DNA of 64,000 bases from Paraescarpia echinospica (GCA_020002185.1 CM034534.1:60853448-60917447); one strand, 5' to 3'; positions 1 to 10,963 are shown, counted from the first letter of the stretch. The notes: generated from the letters alone by a model not told the origin. Numbers and translations are program-made.

Positions 1-78
1 TACACAATTACGTATGAACACTGTGGAGTATATGTTATAATTGTAACAATTTGTGAAACATCATCATAAGCACAGTAG

Positions 79-482
79 GTATGATGTCCGTCACGCAAAT
101 TCAGCATAATGTCCGTCTCAATATCAGCTGACACTAAAACATCTACGAATACCTACAATTGTGATGCACATGTGCATCTTTGTAGACGAAAAATGCAGAC
201 ATTATGCCACTTATGTATAGTTTTTGCTAACCACATGCATTTACAATATATTAGTAATGAAATCACATTTACCATAAAGAATAGCAAAATAGTTGGCTTC
301 ACACTTCATATATATCTACGAACCATTAAGCTGAATGGCCTGGTCGGTACGATATGTTGCTGGAACACGTTCGCAAGGGTAATATACACTAAGTTTGATG
401 ACTTGTGTATATACGCACATGTGATCACAGCAGCTTTCGTGGCGCACATCATAGCTAACAGATCACGTGACGGACATCATGC
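79..482. repeat. Possible small inverted-repeat element (MITE-like)
   Basis: A 15-base word, atgatgtccgtcacg, at about 80-94 recurs inverted at about 466-480, bracketing roughly 400 bp of AT-rich sequence with no convincing gene. A related direct copy lies near 3803-3817. This could be a non-autonomous DNA element or simply part of a dispersed repeat. No target-site duplication was established, and nothing else is seen in 1-640. Confidence 0.25.
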
Positions 483-639
483 CACGTTTTTACATGTACA
501 GTACAACTAAACACGCACACATGGAATCAATATCAAACCACATTGCACGTGAGACAATGGGGATACACCAGTTTATACAGATAGTTGTTGTATATGTTGT
601 ATGCGTATACTATTATCATGATGTGCCTTCTTTTACTAA

Positions 640-775
640 TGCCATTTCAGTTATTTTGGGACAGTCCTTACTTTACCGACGCGCGTTGTCGCAGTTGTAC
701 TCCCGCCCAAATAAACATGTTCCTGTCAAGTCGGAGAACGTTTTAAATGTAATTGTTAGACCTACGGCCGACCTT
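640..775 (+). repeat. LTR-like segment, 5' copy
   Basis: About 110 bp here is similar to 3633-3750; both contain a gggacRgtcctt block, a cccgcccaaa block and cggagaacgttt. The two copies bracket a decayed gag-pol region in the orientation expected of LTR remnants. Ends and primer-binding site are not clear. Confidence 0.45.
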
Positions 776-850
776 AGAACACGATATAATGGTCATCTAG
801 TGCCTAGACATTACTATACTGACTATAATGTGTAACGCACATACGCTAAA

Positions 851-1090
851 ATGGAGCACGAAGGTTTGGCACCAATTTCGATTGACGCAATTGACAGTTG
901 TTGCGCGCGCTGGGAGCGATGGGTTCGCTGTTTTGACCATTCTATTGTTGCCAAAGACATTACAGATGTTGTGCGAAATAAAACTATGATATTGCATTAT
1001 GCAGGCGGCGCCGTATTTGAACTGAGTGAAGCAGTAGGCGTTCTCGCAGATGATAATTACACGGAAATAAAGGCAACGCTCACTGCTTAG
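851..1090 (+). pseudogene. gag fragment of Ty3/gypsy element
   Basis: A 79-residue open stretch beginning at an ATG has the gag-like pattern of a tryptophan-rich segment (RWERWVRCF) followed by a hydrophobic HYAG motif (ILHYAGGAVF). The similarity continues downstream to about 1300 but is interrupted by stops. It is part of the dead retroelement; its phase is inconsistent with the downstream protease and RT. Confidence 0.55.
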
Positions 1091-1756
1091 TTTATGCCTA
1101 GGCGCAATGGCCAATGAGGAATACAACAAATATTCACGTTCAGACAAGTTCAGCAGAAAGCAGAAAACTTCCAAGATAAAAATCGCGAAATTAAGTGACA
1201 CGATCCAGAAGTGTTCGTTGCCGAAGATACGTGATGAAAGGCTGAGTGGAACAGGAAAAACACTAGATCAGTTGTTGACGTATGGATGTTCCAATAACGC
1301 TACAAGGTAGCAATCAAAGATTATGAGAAACACAGTCTCTTTAGCAGATCAATTTATCAGTGCAGTATATCATGAACAAGGATATCGCACTTCACGAAGG
1401 CGAGGAAGAACTAAAAAAACAGTTTCCATCGTAATCGCCATGTGGCTGGTGCAGTACAAGATGAGGGAAGACAACCATCAAGCGCCACCAGAGTGGGGGA
1501 CCTTACCAGGCGAATGCAAGATCGTATCCAGGATGAGGGGGCAAGACATGCCACAAGAGTCAGAAACCCAGTCACTTCGCTAGAGTGTAGAGTCACTGAC
1601 GTTACGGCAAAAACACATTTAGTAGAAAACGATATATCGCAACCAGTGAATGATTTGCCATTGGGAGACATACACTCTGAGTCTATACCACACCTAAAGC
1701 GCACATAGTAAATCCCTATGCTTGCACTGTGAGCATGGCATGAACAGACGGAACCT

Positions 1757-1830
1757 TGGAAATCGACACAGGAGCCTCGGTCTCACTGATTTCGGAGAAA
1801 GAGTGGACAAGGATAAGAGTCGGCCCCAAA
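1757..1830 (+). pseudogene. Retropepsin (aspartic protease) fragment
   Basis: In one frame the sequence reads LEIDTGASVSLISEKEW, containing the D-T-G-A catalytic motif of retroviral-type aspartic proteases in its usual hydrophobic setting. It lies between the gag-like and RT-like remnants, as expected for a Ty3/gypsy pol. Stops follow within about 100 bp. Confidence 0.65.
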
Positions 1831-2059
1831 ACTAATCTCGAATACAAACAATGTACCATTCAGTGATACGCCAAGTTTAATTTAAGAAGATAGAACACAA
1901 CACCCATCATCATAACTAGCACGCACATGTTGTGCCTGGATCGGGACCAAATCTTCTAGGACGTGACTGGCTGTCCATACTAAAACTGAACTGGATTACA
2001 GTACACCAGGTGGACAGATAAGACTCTCTGAAACCGTACCAAACAGTGTTCAGTGAAGG

Positions 2060-2900
2060 ACTTGGTACACTGAAAGGAATCACTGCAAAGTTCTACGTAG
2101 ATAACACAGTGAAACCACGTTACGGCAAACCACGACCATTGCCATTTTCTCTGCAAGCAAAAGTGGAAGCGGAGTAGGATCGCTTACATGTAGAAGGGAG
2201 TGATTCGTAATGTTGAATATTCGGAATGGGTTGCACCTATTGTACCTATTCTCAAATTTACAGGAGCTGTCAGAATCTGCAGGAAATGACAAGGTTACCA
2301 TAAACCAAGCTGTCAAAATGGACAAGTACCCAATCCCCAATATAAACGATTTCTTCACGAAACTAACGGGTGGTCAACTGTACACTAAACTTGATTTAGG
2401 CTTCGCTTATTAACAAGTTGTACTCGGCGAAGAGCACCATCAAAATCTGCAAATGGTGAACACCTTGTTGTTTGACGAGTGAATGCCTTACACGTAAATT
2501 TCATATATCCCATATACTAACACGACTTCTGCCGAAAGGTACATTTCTCCTTTTTCAGACGTAGCCCTGCTTCTTGGAGTCTATTAATCACCATCAAAAT
2601 CTGCAAATGGTGATGACTAAACTCCAAGAAGTAGGGCTACTTCTGAAAAAAGAGAAATGTACCTTTCGACAGAAGTGTCTGGGATATGAAATTGACGTGG
2701 AAGGCATTCATCCGACGAACAACAAGGTATTCACCATCATGAATGTACATGCACCGCAGAATGTCCAAGAGTTATGCAGCTATTTGGAACTCATCCACTA
2801 CTACCACAGCTTCCTACGAAACCTGAGCGGTATCTTGGCACCTCTATATGAGCTTAGCCGCCAAAATGTAAAGTGGGAGTGGGGACCGAGATAGAAGAAA
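2060..2900 (+). pseudogene. Reverse transcriptase fragments (Ty3/gypsy)
   Basis: Short blocks in differing frames match Ty3/gypsy RT layout. One around 2300-2410 contains MDKYPIPNINDFF and LYTKLDLGFAY. A second at 2577-2894 contains LQEVGLLLKKEKCTF and a LGYEIDVEGI-like segment. The core YxDD block is lost in the rearranged region between them, so the domain is inactive. Confidence 0.7.
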
Positions 2901-3300
2901 GTTTTCGAGGAATCAAAAGCACTACTTTCCTTCTCAAAAGTGCTTGTTCTCCACAGTCCTGAGTTATCGATCATCGTAAGCAGCGACGCTTCTCCCTAAG
3001 TAATTTGAAGTGTTTTATCACATCGCCTACCAGATGGCAGTGATAAGACAATAACCTATGCTTCCCGAACTCACTCACCCAGAGAGGAGAAAAGAATATG
3101 CACACTTGGAGACAGAAGCATTAGCATTTGCCTATGGAATCACCAAATTCCAGAAATATTTTATGGGCGTGAATTCATCCTACAAACAATTCACAAGTCT
3201 GCTTGAACTTCTCAAAGAAGATCGCGCAATCTCACCAATGGCTAGTGCAAGAATTCAAAGATGGGCACTCACACTGAGTAATTATCAGTAGTGCAAGCCA
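2900..3300 (+). pseudogene. RNase H-like / connection fragment of Ty3/gypsy pol
   Basis: Downstream of the RT fragments, 3058-3291 reads through ETEALAFAYGITKFQKYF and ISPMASARIQRWALTLSNYQ, typical of the Ty3/gypsy RNase H region. The frame differs from RT and stops interrupt both sides. It is identified from order and local motif pattern only. Confidence 0.6.
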
Positions 3301-3632
3301 GGTCAATGTATCATTCACGCTGACTGTTTGAGTCGTCTACCTCTATCAAGTGCACCGATACAAGTGCCGATTCCAGAGGAATTAGTCTTAGTCTTGGCGC
3401 TATCTACCATGAATGAAACACCGATCACAGCAGAGGAAATCACCTAGCGATCAGCAGTAAACCCTGTGTTGTCATAAGTTCGCCCATGTCGCCCATGCGG
3501 CTAAACGTACCTTCAGGATAGGAGATAGTGCGTGGACCATGAACTTTCAAGGAAAACCCAAGTGGATTCCAGCAGTCATCGAAAACCACCTGAGTGCACT
3601 GACATTTGAAGAATGCCTGAGTGATGGACGCA

Positions 3633-3750
3633 CTTATTTCGGGACGGTCCTTCCTTTACCAATGCTTGTTGTTACAGTTGTATTCCCGCCCAAAAAAACA
3701 TGTGCCTGCCAATCGGAGAACGTTTGAAATGTTATTGCAGAACACGACAG
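3633..3750 (+). repeat. LTR-like segment, 3' copy
   Basis: The partner of 640-775, diverged by many substitutions, which points to an old insertion. Confidence 0.45.
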
Positions 3751-4390
3751 TAGTAAAGTCAACGTTGAATTTAATATGGTTAAGCTGTTGGAAATCTGAA
3801 CTTGATGTCCGTCACGAAATTTGCATTGAGACACGGACAAAATGTTTTCAAGATCCTCAGATATATGCCATTAAAAGATAGCCAATTATTTTGTCGCAGT
3901 ATCAGTGAGATCATGTGAAATGTTGAAACAGTGTATTAAGTGAATGCAAAAGGTACAGTACGTTACCTTGCTGCTTATCTAAAAATCGCCTTGCTGACAT
4001 CATGCAAAATGTATCATTTTGTCAGATTGTAATTTTGTATTCTTTTCATTTAGTTAGAATTATGGTTCTTGGCACCTATTCATTTCATCATTTGAACCAA
4101 ACAGACAAATGGCGGCGAGTTTATTATGATTTATTATTATGAGCACTTTCGCGCGGCAGACGTGATGTGGTTCGCGTCTGTTTCGCTTGTGCCATTCCTT
4201 TCGTAATATAACATCACAGTTCTTTTGTAGAAGTAGAGATAATAAATATTATAATTAAATTAAATATATCAATAAATAGATAAATATAATTAAAATGTCC
4301 ATATGATAAAAACGTAAAACATTTGTCAGTAGAAATTGCAATAAAGTGGTATAAATATGTAAATAAATTAATAATTTAAAAGCTAAATTC
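3751..4390. other. AT-rich spacer, no gene seen
   Basis: Strongly AT-rich, including long A/T runs from about 4230 to 4390. No coding pattern or clear repeat ends were found. Confidence 0.5.
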
Positions 4391-4399
4391 CACGGATTC

Positions 4400-5010
4400 A
4401 TATGATGCTTTCATGTTTTTTGAAATATCCTGCCCCAACTCTAGCCAATGTTCACGGTTCAATGCGCGAAGAACGTCAGCATCGGGGCGGCAACGTTGCA
4501 TACGACTTATGCTTCGCAGGTCCGCTCTCAACGCCGTCGGCAGAGTCGTCGCGGTCGACCCTTGTATGTCGTGACACCTGTGTCCACGGCGAAATGGTTG
4601 TCGATTGCTCGCTGAGCGGGTGCATCAGGTGGCATACGGAGTACGTGCCCGAATAATTGCTATCTTGCAGTTATGACGGCTTCGCTGATGGGACGGCATT
4701 GGCAACGGTGGTGCAGTGCCCCGTTAGAAATAGGATGTGGTTAATAAATGCCGATGATCTGGCGTAGATGACGACGATGTTACGCATCCAGACGATCTAG
4801 CTCTGATTTCGTAAGCCCACATGTACCCATGCTGTATGTCACCACGGGCACAATGAAATATGCGTTTAGCCATAGCCGCAGTTGTAGAGAGATCTATGAT
4901 AGCCTAAACCACAGTGTCCACAGCTTGCGGAAGACGATGTTCGCCAGCTGCTTTCGGCGAGCGACGTCTTCGGCTTCACTGAGGAGCGACCCAAGCTTGC
5001 GTGCCATACG
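4400..5010 (-). pseudogene. LINE reverse-transcriptase C-terminal fragment
   Basis: Read on the - strand, broken frames carry the tail typical of APE-type LINE ORF2 proteins: a block ending in RLWLNAYFIVPVVTYSMGT (about 4830-4900), then a GHVLRMP block (about 4610-4640). Part of the same ORF2 (RQGDSLSPVLFNV) reappears at 5752-5905, so a later insertion appears to have split it. Confidence 0.55.
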
Positions 5011-5012
5011 AG

Positions 5013-5195
5013 CGAAACGGCATATATCCAGACTACCAGAGCGCATATCGCCCACGTCGGAGCGACGGGACAGCTGTTCTGCGCATCCACAACGATTTGG
5101 CGCAATCGACTGATGCACGTCGAGGTGTACTTCTGGTGCTACTGGACCTTTCTGCTGCGTTCGACACACTTGACCACGCTATTCTGTTGTGACGC
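5013..5195 (+). pseudogene. LINE reverse-transcriptase fragment (CR1/L2-like)
   Basis: One open stretch reads PDYQSAYRPRRS and LVLLDLSAAFDTLDHAILL, the conserved RT blocks of CR1/L2-type non-LTR retrotransposons, with the catalytic aspartate in LDLSAAFDT. It is only about 60 residues long and is cut off by a (TA)n tract. Confidence 0.7.
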
Positions 5196-5202
5196 CTACA
5201 CA

Positions 5203-5203
5203 G

Positions 5204-5239
<36 letters not shown>

Positions 5240-5268
5240 CTATTGATATATATATATATATATATAGC
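5203..5268. repeat. (TA)n microsatellite
   Basis: Two (TA)n runs at about 5204-5238 and 5247-5266, separated by a short linker. Confidence 0.9.
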
Positions 5269-5279
5269 CCAGATGATCC

Positions 5280-5556
5280 CACGATACGCTGCTCTGTCTG
5301 CCGTTTGTCTCCCTGCTCTCACGATGTCGTCTTCCAACCAGTCGCTGATGTCCTGCTCCCATCTTCTCCTTGGTCTTCCCCTTCCACTCTTTCCCTCCAC
5401 TTTGCCTTCTAGGACAGTTTTCTCTAAGGAATTATGCCTTCTGATGTGACCAAAATAACTCAGTTTTAGACCTTTTAAACTGTTCACCAGTTGACAGTTA
5501 TTTATGTCTAATTTTTTAAGGATCTCTGCATTGGTTGTTCTTGTCAACCATGGCAC
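5280..5556 (-). pseudogene. LINE ORF2 C-terminal fragment
   Basis: On the - strand, about 90 residues contain LSYFGHIRRHNSLEKTVLEG and GRGRPRRRWEQDISDWL, the C-terminal region found in many invertebrate LINE ORF2 proteins. It continues into the (TA)n tract. It may belong to an insertion that ends near the (ATT)n run at 5735-5750. Confidence 0.6.
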
Positions 5557-5751
5557 TCGTAGGACTTTTCAATAACATTTAATCTCAAACGCTTATATTC
5601 TTCTATATATATAATTACATATACATTATATTTATCTCGCAATTGGTTATATAGTTGTTATGTATATATATTTTATATTGTCAACACTACTGAACAGAGT
5701 TCTACTTTGAATTTTAGTGTCTAAATAAAGTTATTATTATTATTATTACGC

Positions 5752-5905
5752 GTCCAGCAGAAGGGTGGTGTCGGCTGGTGGACGTGTCGGGAGGCATGAT
5801 CGAAGGTCACGGAGTGCTGCATCGATGTGCACATTGAATAACACCGGGCTGAGGCTGTCGCCTTGACGCGCACAGATGGATGTCGCGAATTAATGGCAAA
5901 TGCAG
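5752..5905 (-). pseudogene. LINE RT fragment, displaced part of 4400-5010
   Basis: On the - strand this reads RQGDSLSPVLFNV and related residues, the RT motif upstream of the catalytic YxDD block. It fits as the upstream half of the LINE fragment at 4400-5010, separated by inserted sequence. Confidence 0.45.
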
Positions 5906-6209
5906 GACGTGGCTCGATTGAGGTGGCGGCGAGTAGAAAGTTTCGCCGAGTTTCTAAATTCTAAAGCCTAGTGACATTATACCAAACACGGAACAACACA
6001 AAAAGACACCTGACATTTGTGTGGGCGCTCCAGATCAACTATATCTTAGGAACCAGCTGTCGTAGATTAACATTAAAAACATGTATGTGTTTGCGAGGAT
6101 ATGGACCATAATGAAATTAGAAGTATATGACAATGTGTCTTAAAATAATGACCACGAGACATGAACAAGGTGGTGAATTTGAAATGGGAACCTTTTCCGT
6201 GGACTGACC

Positions 6210-6262
<53 letters not shown>

Positions 6263-7010
6263 GCACACGCACATGCACATGCACATGCACGCATAAACAA
6301 CATCATCATAATTATTGTAATTATTTGTTTGAGGTTGATTTGGTAACCTTTTGTGAACCGTTCGGAAAATGTTCTAACGAACAATGTGTCACGGATTAGC
6401 GAGGTCTCCTTAAATTAGATGGCTCAGGTCTAGTAGGGTTCTTATATGTTAAGGTCAATGCACATGAGAATGAGCGGTTATCGTGAACAAGCAACAACGA
6501 ACGAGGAAAATGTAATAAACTTTATTACAAGATATCGTCTTTTATGTAAGTATCTCGATTAGCAAAGATAAAAAGAATAAAGAAATCCCGTAACCCAAAT
6601 CTTAACAGAACATAATAAACAATAACACTGAATTTTTGGATCTATCTAACTAAGAAAGTAAAGTTACAATTAATATTTCAGTTATCCAATTCCTCTTCCT
6701 TTCTAAGGTGAATTGTTCCACTACACGACCAAACACTAGGCGCCAACTGTTATCTAAGAATAAATCCAGTCAGATAAATACACAACATATCGCTAGCCCT
6801 CACGGACTCTCAGTACAGTAATCGGTTACAACAAATATATATATATATGTATACTTCAAGGGTAATAATACCTCACTTCAAAACCACAGATAACTACCAT
6901 TCATAAAACAGCAAATAATATAAACGTTCAATTAGAAAATAGACATTTACATTGGGGCAGTCCCATCATGCCGAGCTCAGAAAACAATCAGAACGGTGTA
7001 TCTCGGTCGC
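5906..7010. other. Non-coding stretch with a (CA)n run
   Basis: No gene was found. A (CA)n microsatellite occupies about 6213-6290, the later part interrupted by CACG and CATG units. A short (TA)n lies near 6835-6848. Confidence 0.5.
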
Positions 7011-7015
7011 ACGAG

Positions 7016-7350
7016 TGATGACGCCGGACAATCAACGCTTGTCGCCGTCCGCCGCGAATTTTCGAGTAGCGTCCGTGCTATGATCGACTTGTATCGCACG
7101 ATTGCAAACGATTGCGAAGTCAGTAGAATACGTTCGCGTGAATGACGACGCCGGGCGGTAGACGCTTACCGCCGGCCGCTACGAAATCTCGAGTCGCGTC
7201 CGTTCTACGATCGAGTGGTCTTGCCCGGTCGCAAACGATTGAGAAGACGGACGAATGGGTTCGCGCGAATGACGATGCCGGGCAGAATACGCTTACCGCC
7301 AGCCGCTACGAATTCTCGAGTCGCATTCGGTCACGCTGTCGGATGACGTC
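7016..7350. repeat. GC-rich tandem array, about 125-bp unit, nearly 3 copies
   Basis: Units begin with gatgacgccgg-like words at about 7016, 7142 and 7267 and each contain ctcgagtcgcg-like and gcaaacgattg-like words. The array is much richer in CpG than its surroundings. No protein-like reading is convincing. Confidence 0.75.
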
Positions 7351-8660
7351 GCTGTGAAACCGCTGTTCGAGGATGGCCCGAGCTGGGATGAGCGCGTCGT
7401 GATTTTCGCTCATCGACGCAAATATTCGCCGTGACAGCCGTTCTCGGACGTCGGGGCCGACCGGAAAGTTACTTCAATAAACCGCTGACGTGTCGGCATG
7501 GCTTCTTCGAAGCTCGAACAGTCACTCTGGACGCCGAATATCGCACACACAACTTTTGGGAACGTCACCCACGTTAACGATTCCCACCACGCTTCACAAA
7601 TTGATTTGCCATTCTCTTGGCAGCAGGGCATCCTGTGTTGTTCAAACCTGGATCTGTCCCAGTCCTTGGCCAGCGCCCAGATGGCGAAATGCTTATGACA
7701 GACGTTTATATAAGCGGACCTATTTACACATCATATGACCGGTTTCCATCATTTATTTTGACTATTATAATATACAATTCGAGTTACGCATTGTACAACA
7801 CCCTCTAAGACACAATGAAACTACATGCTTGCCTAGAAACGCTAGCAAAAGAATACCACGCCCCACTGAGAGCATATGCAACCAAGTTGCTGTAATTACG
7901 TAACTAAGGTGGTTGGTCAACAATCTGCCTATCTACTGGCTTGACATTCCTCATTTACCAAATTAAACCTAAGAAAAGTAAATTTAAACACCCACACATA
8001 GCAGAAATGCTACACAATTACGATTACTTCCAGAACTATTTATAAATCGACTCTAATAAAAGAATTCACTACAAATAAAGTTATGACATTAGCTACTGTA
8101 AGGTTTGCATCAGTGTATTTTATAAATGTACACACATATGCTAGAAAGGTTCGAAAAAACGTAACCTTATGTTTCAATGCGAAAAAACATTTGACTCGTG
8201 GTGTCCTTATAATTATGGTCAAAAATGGCAATATTTCACTTCGATAATTTTGGTGGAATGTATTCTATTAATGCAGACATGTAGCAAAAGCTACTAACAC
8301 TTTCATACTTACTATTGCAATTTGTTTGAGGTTGACCTATTTTGGGCATAAATTGACTGGAATAACTGGCAATAGACCTTTGTTCTGCAGCGCAGTGCGT
8401 GTGCGAGAACGGTTGCCGGTCGACTCGTCGGCCAGATTCAAGGTTTGCATTGATTCGGATGAGCCTCCAAACAATGGTCGTGTTGCAATCGTTTTTATGT
8501 TATGAAACCGGATTTCATCAAGCTACACAACTGGACCAGGATTTAGATGAAGTGTCATAGATGGTATGTACATGCATTCTAGTACCGAAATTTTAGTGCA
8601 CAAAGCAAAGATGTCCATAAAATATCCTGATGCGCTCTCATCGGCGTCAGTCGCCGTGGT
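7351..8660. other. Non-coding flank left of the Polinton
   Basis: No gene or clear repeat structure seen. The Polinton target-site copy gacggg sits at its right edge (8661-8666). Confidence 0.45.
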
Positions 8661-8666
8661 GACGGG
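8661..8666. repeat. Target-site duplication, left copy (GACGGG)
   Basis: Identical to 25691-25696 and directly abutting the outer end of the terminal inverted repeat. Six base pairs is the size made by Polinton integrases. Confidence 0.95.
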
Positions 8667-8890
8667 AGTAGTTATAGTGTGCTTGACAGTACGGGTCATG
8701 ACCTAACATCAAAGGAAATCGGCGAAACATCAAAGGGTTTTGCACGTTTTTTATTACTAGTGAGTCGTTATCGTGCATTCAGGAATGTTACTTATAAAAA
8801 ACGTGATTGATTGCTGATTGATAGCCCACACACGATGACGTGTGGTGCGCGCCCTCTAGCGAGAATACTAATTAGTACTAATTAATGTGT
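8667..8890. repeat. Left terminal inverted repeat of the Polinton
   Basis: Bases 8667-8834 are an exact reverse complement of the outer 168 bp of the right end. Similarity then continues to about 8890 with short insertions in the right copy. The end starts 5'-AG. Confidence 0.96.
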
Positions 8891-9235
8891 GCTAATTAGT
8901 ACTAATTAGTGTGTGCGCTCTAATTAGTAAAACTGCTAGTGCTACCCTCTAGTGAAAACACTAGTACTAATTAGAATGTGCTGTAATAATTAATTAGTGC
9001 TAATTAGTGTAATAAATAATTAGCGATTAATTAGTGCTAATTAGTAAAACTGCTAGTGCTAAAAGCACTAGTACTAATTAGAATGTGCTGTAATAATTAA
9101 TTAGTGCTAATTAGTATAATAAATAATTAGCGATTAATTAGTGTTAATTAGTGAAAATGCTAGTGCTAAAAACACTAGTACTAATTAGAATGTGCTGACT
9201 TTGCTAAATAGTTGACTAATTAGTGCTGATATTTG
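8868..9235. repeat. Left subterminal AT-rich palindromic array
   Basis: Repeated attagtactaatt-type words (near-perfect palindromes) and an about 107-bp unit starting aatgtgctgtaat at 8975 and 9082, with a truncated third start at 9188. The right end has only one such palindrome. The array could be a replication or protein-binding region, but this is inference. Confidence 0.8.
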
Positions 9236-9759
9236 AGGCAGAAAAGTCTAGTGAAGTACGCCTGCACTTAGCTTGCATCAGTCTGCTGCTGCTGGCGTCG
9301 CTGAAAGTGCAGAGGATATCGGATGGCCTACTCGTCACGACTCACGGCCAAATGGGGTATAGTATTACGGCATTGTTTGGGTAGTGGTGAAAATATGTTG
9401 TTGGCTCTTTTGCAGCTGCGATGGATTTGGCTGTGCGTTAAGCGGGCGCAGCGCGGTGTGGTTTAATGATAAAGTTGGCTGGTTCTGCGCGGCGCATTTT
9501 ATAACACTGGATTATTATTATTGTGTAGGCGCTTGGCGGTGGTAACAACTGTCACTTGTGTGCGCATTATTTGGAATATGCTGTATTGGTGCTGGTTCTG
9601 CGCGGCGCATTTAATAACGCTGGATTATTGAGTAGGCGCTTGGCAGTGATTCTTCGGCTGGCGGTGGTAACAGCTGTCACTTGTATTTGGAATATGTTGT
9701 ATTGTGGTCGTGTGCAAGGATTGAACATAAGAAAGGAAACGGTGAGATATATATATATA
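9236..9759. repeat. Non-coding stretch with about 113-bp direct duplication
   Basis: The words ggttctgcgcggcgcat, ggcgcttggc and ggtggtaaca occur twice, from about 9481 and 9594, giving a roughly 113-bp tandem duplication. It lies 3' of the - strand gene ending at 9760; an ATTAAA on the - strand at 9610-9615 could be its polyadenylation signal. No ORF here is convincing. Confidence 0.6.
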
Positions 9760-10678
9760 TTATTCCGGTCGTCCATTAACGAAATTAGTAGTAGGACCCC
9801 TTTGCCACTCTGGTGGAACTAGGCCAAAGCCGTGTCGTCGATCTGGATCCGGGATAGAATATCGGGGTGGTGGACCGAAAATTCGTGCGCGTCCTCGACC
9901 GTGTTCATAAAGATTGTAAGTCACTCCGGTCTCCCAATCGCGGTCGGGGTCCAGAATAGTAGGCGGCTTTGGGCGGCGTACTCCACTTACTGATGTAGTC
10001 GGAAGGTTTGCCGGCGGCGGTGAAATAACGACACGGCGAGCGGGCGAAGCTTGCGTTAGGTCGGCGGGTGGGGGACAAGCGGGCGAAGCTTGTGTTGGGT
10101 CGGCGGCGGCTTGGTGGCGAGTGGGCGAAGGGTCGGTCTGTCGGCGGGGGGCCTCTATGACGTGAAGACACGTACCATGGCCGATGGCATAGGTTCGATG
10201 ATCAAGGCCGGATGTTATGAAGGTGTGGCGTGTGAATGATCTGTAAATATAACAGATTGTTAGTTGGCTGAATCGGTAGTGGCGGGCTTGCGTCGGCGCG
10301 CGATGAATAGAACACCGCGTCCCCCCTGTTGTTCACGAGGGGTTGTGTCCATAACAAGGATGTCGTCACGATTAATCCCGGGCGGTCTGACGAAACCGTT
10401 TTGTTTTGATGGCAACATAATGGTCGTTCCCCGTCCCACGTGAAACGTTTCAAAGCCGTTAATTTGGCGTCTGTAAATAAAATGTTTTTAGTTAGTATCG
10501 TTGAGCCGTTATTTTAATTAGGGAAGAAACATGTAAATTGTAGTTATTTGAAGGAAAGCCGTTATTTTAGTTAGTATCGTTGAAGGAGGAAACATATAGA
10601 ATCGTACCTCGCTCCTGGTCGTTGGACGTTGTCATTCATTGCGGCGGCGTTCGCTTGTGCGTGTTCGTCGTTGCTCAT
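9760..10678 (-). CDS. Left-arm spliced gene, isoform B (exons 10608-10678 and 9760-10240)
   Basis: Not a recognised family. Exon 1 starts at the ATG at 10676-10678 and encodes 23 codons plus two bases before a donor AG|GTACGA (10607-10606). The acceptor atatttacag ends at 10241, with a ctaac branch-point-like word about 20 bp upstream. Splicing keeps phase and opens 159 further codons to TAA at 9760-9762, about 183 residues in all. The product has a short N-terminal block containing YAIGHGTCLHV, a proline-rich repetitive middle (TQASPA twice), and a C-terminal block rich in Y, R, P and G. It shares exon 1 with isoform A and is divergent from the OB-fold gene at 11054. The unbroken frame through GC-rich sequence and matching splice phases support it, but there is no transcript evidence. 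Confidence 0.6.
10260..10678 (-). CDS. Left-arm spliced gene, isoform A (exons 10608-10678 and 10260-10470)
   Basis: Uses the same first exon as isoform B, joined after a 137-bp intron to an acceptor ttatttacag ending at 10471. The phase is correct and the frame runs to TAA at 10260-10262, giving about 93 residues. The second exon encodes a basic, compact domain with FETFHVGRGTTIMLP, GFVRPPGI and FIARRRKP. Its TFHVGRGTTIML segment resembles TYAIGHGTCLHV in the other terminal exon, suggesting duplicated exons. The isoform A stop lies inside the branch-point region of the isoform B acceptor. Function unknown; position at the element's left end suggests an early or accessory protein (inference). 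Confidence 0.6.
10471..10607 (-). other. Intron with internal duplication
   Basis: Bounded by GT and AG on the - strand. It contains a duplicated gttattttaRttag / agtatcgttgaR segment (about 10488-10530 and 10560-10585). Confidence 0.55.
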
Positions 10679-10953
10679 TGTTCGAAAGAATGACGCTCAC
10701 TTGTTTTCGCGGTGACTGTATGCGCAGTTTTGAAGGCGTGGTAATTGACACGTTTTTGCGTAAAAGAAACGGTCTATGATGCTAATTAAGGACTGTAGAA
10801 TCTGATGGTAAACTTATATTAGAAAATAAAAGCGACGTTCTGTTTATGCACTAACGTGTCCGATAGATTTTTTTTCAGTTTTAGTAACCTTGCGAGAATG
10901 GGCTGTTTTCTGGCGCGCGTGCGCGAGTACACGGGAGCTATGCGCTATGCTAA

Positions 10954-10963
10954 TATAAATAGG
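10954..10963 (+). promoter_or_regulatory. TATA box (tataaatagg) for the OB-fold gene
   Basis: A near-consensus TATAAATAG lies 91 bp before the ATG at 11054, in the roughly 375-bp divergent region shared with the - strand spliced gene. Confidence 0.7.

Larger units (their letters stand above)
840..3560 (+). mobile_element. Decayed Ty3/gypsy-type LTR retrotransposon (gag-pol)
   Basis: Remnants of gag, retropepsin, reverse transcriptase and RNase H follow in the Ty3/gypsy order on the + strand. They are broken by many stops and frame changes. LTR-like copies sit on either side (640-775 and 3633-3750). About 2410-2640 is internally scrambled: a block near 2435-2460 recurs at 2590-2610, and a block near 2530-2580 is inverted relative to 2615-2680. 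No intact protein can be made. Confidence 0.8.

Noticed and set aside
6750..6790. A retroviral primer-binding site (ggcgccaactg) marking an LTR element
   Set aside because: No paired LTRs or gag-pol sequence could be found nearby.
8834..8845. A CRE-like TGACGTGT site in the TIR
   Set aside because: A single short word in a TIR is not enough to support a regulatory site.
9556..9822. An 88-residue + strand ORF near the left end
   Set aside because: It runs across a 113-bp duplication and antisense to the spliced - strand gene, with no conserved feature.
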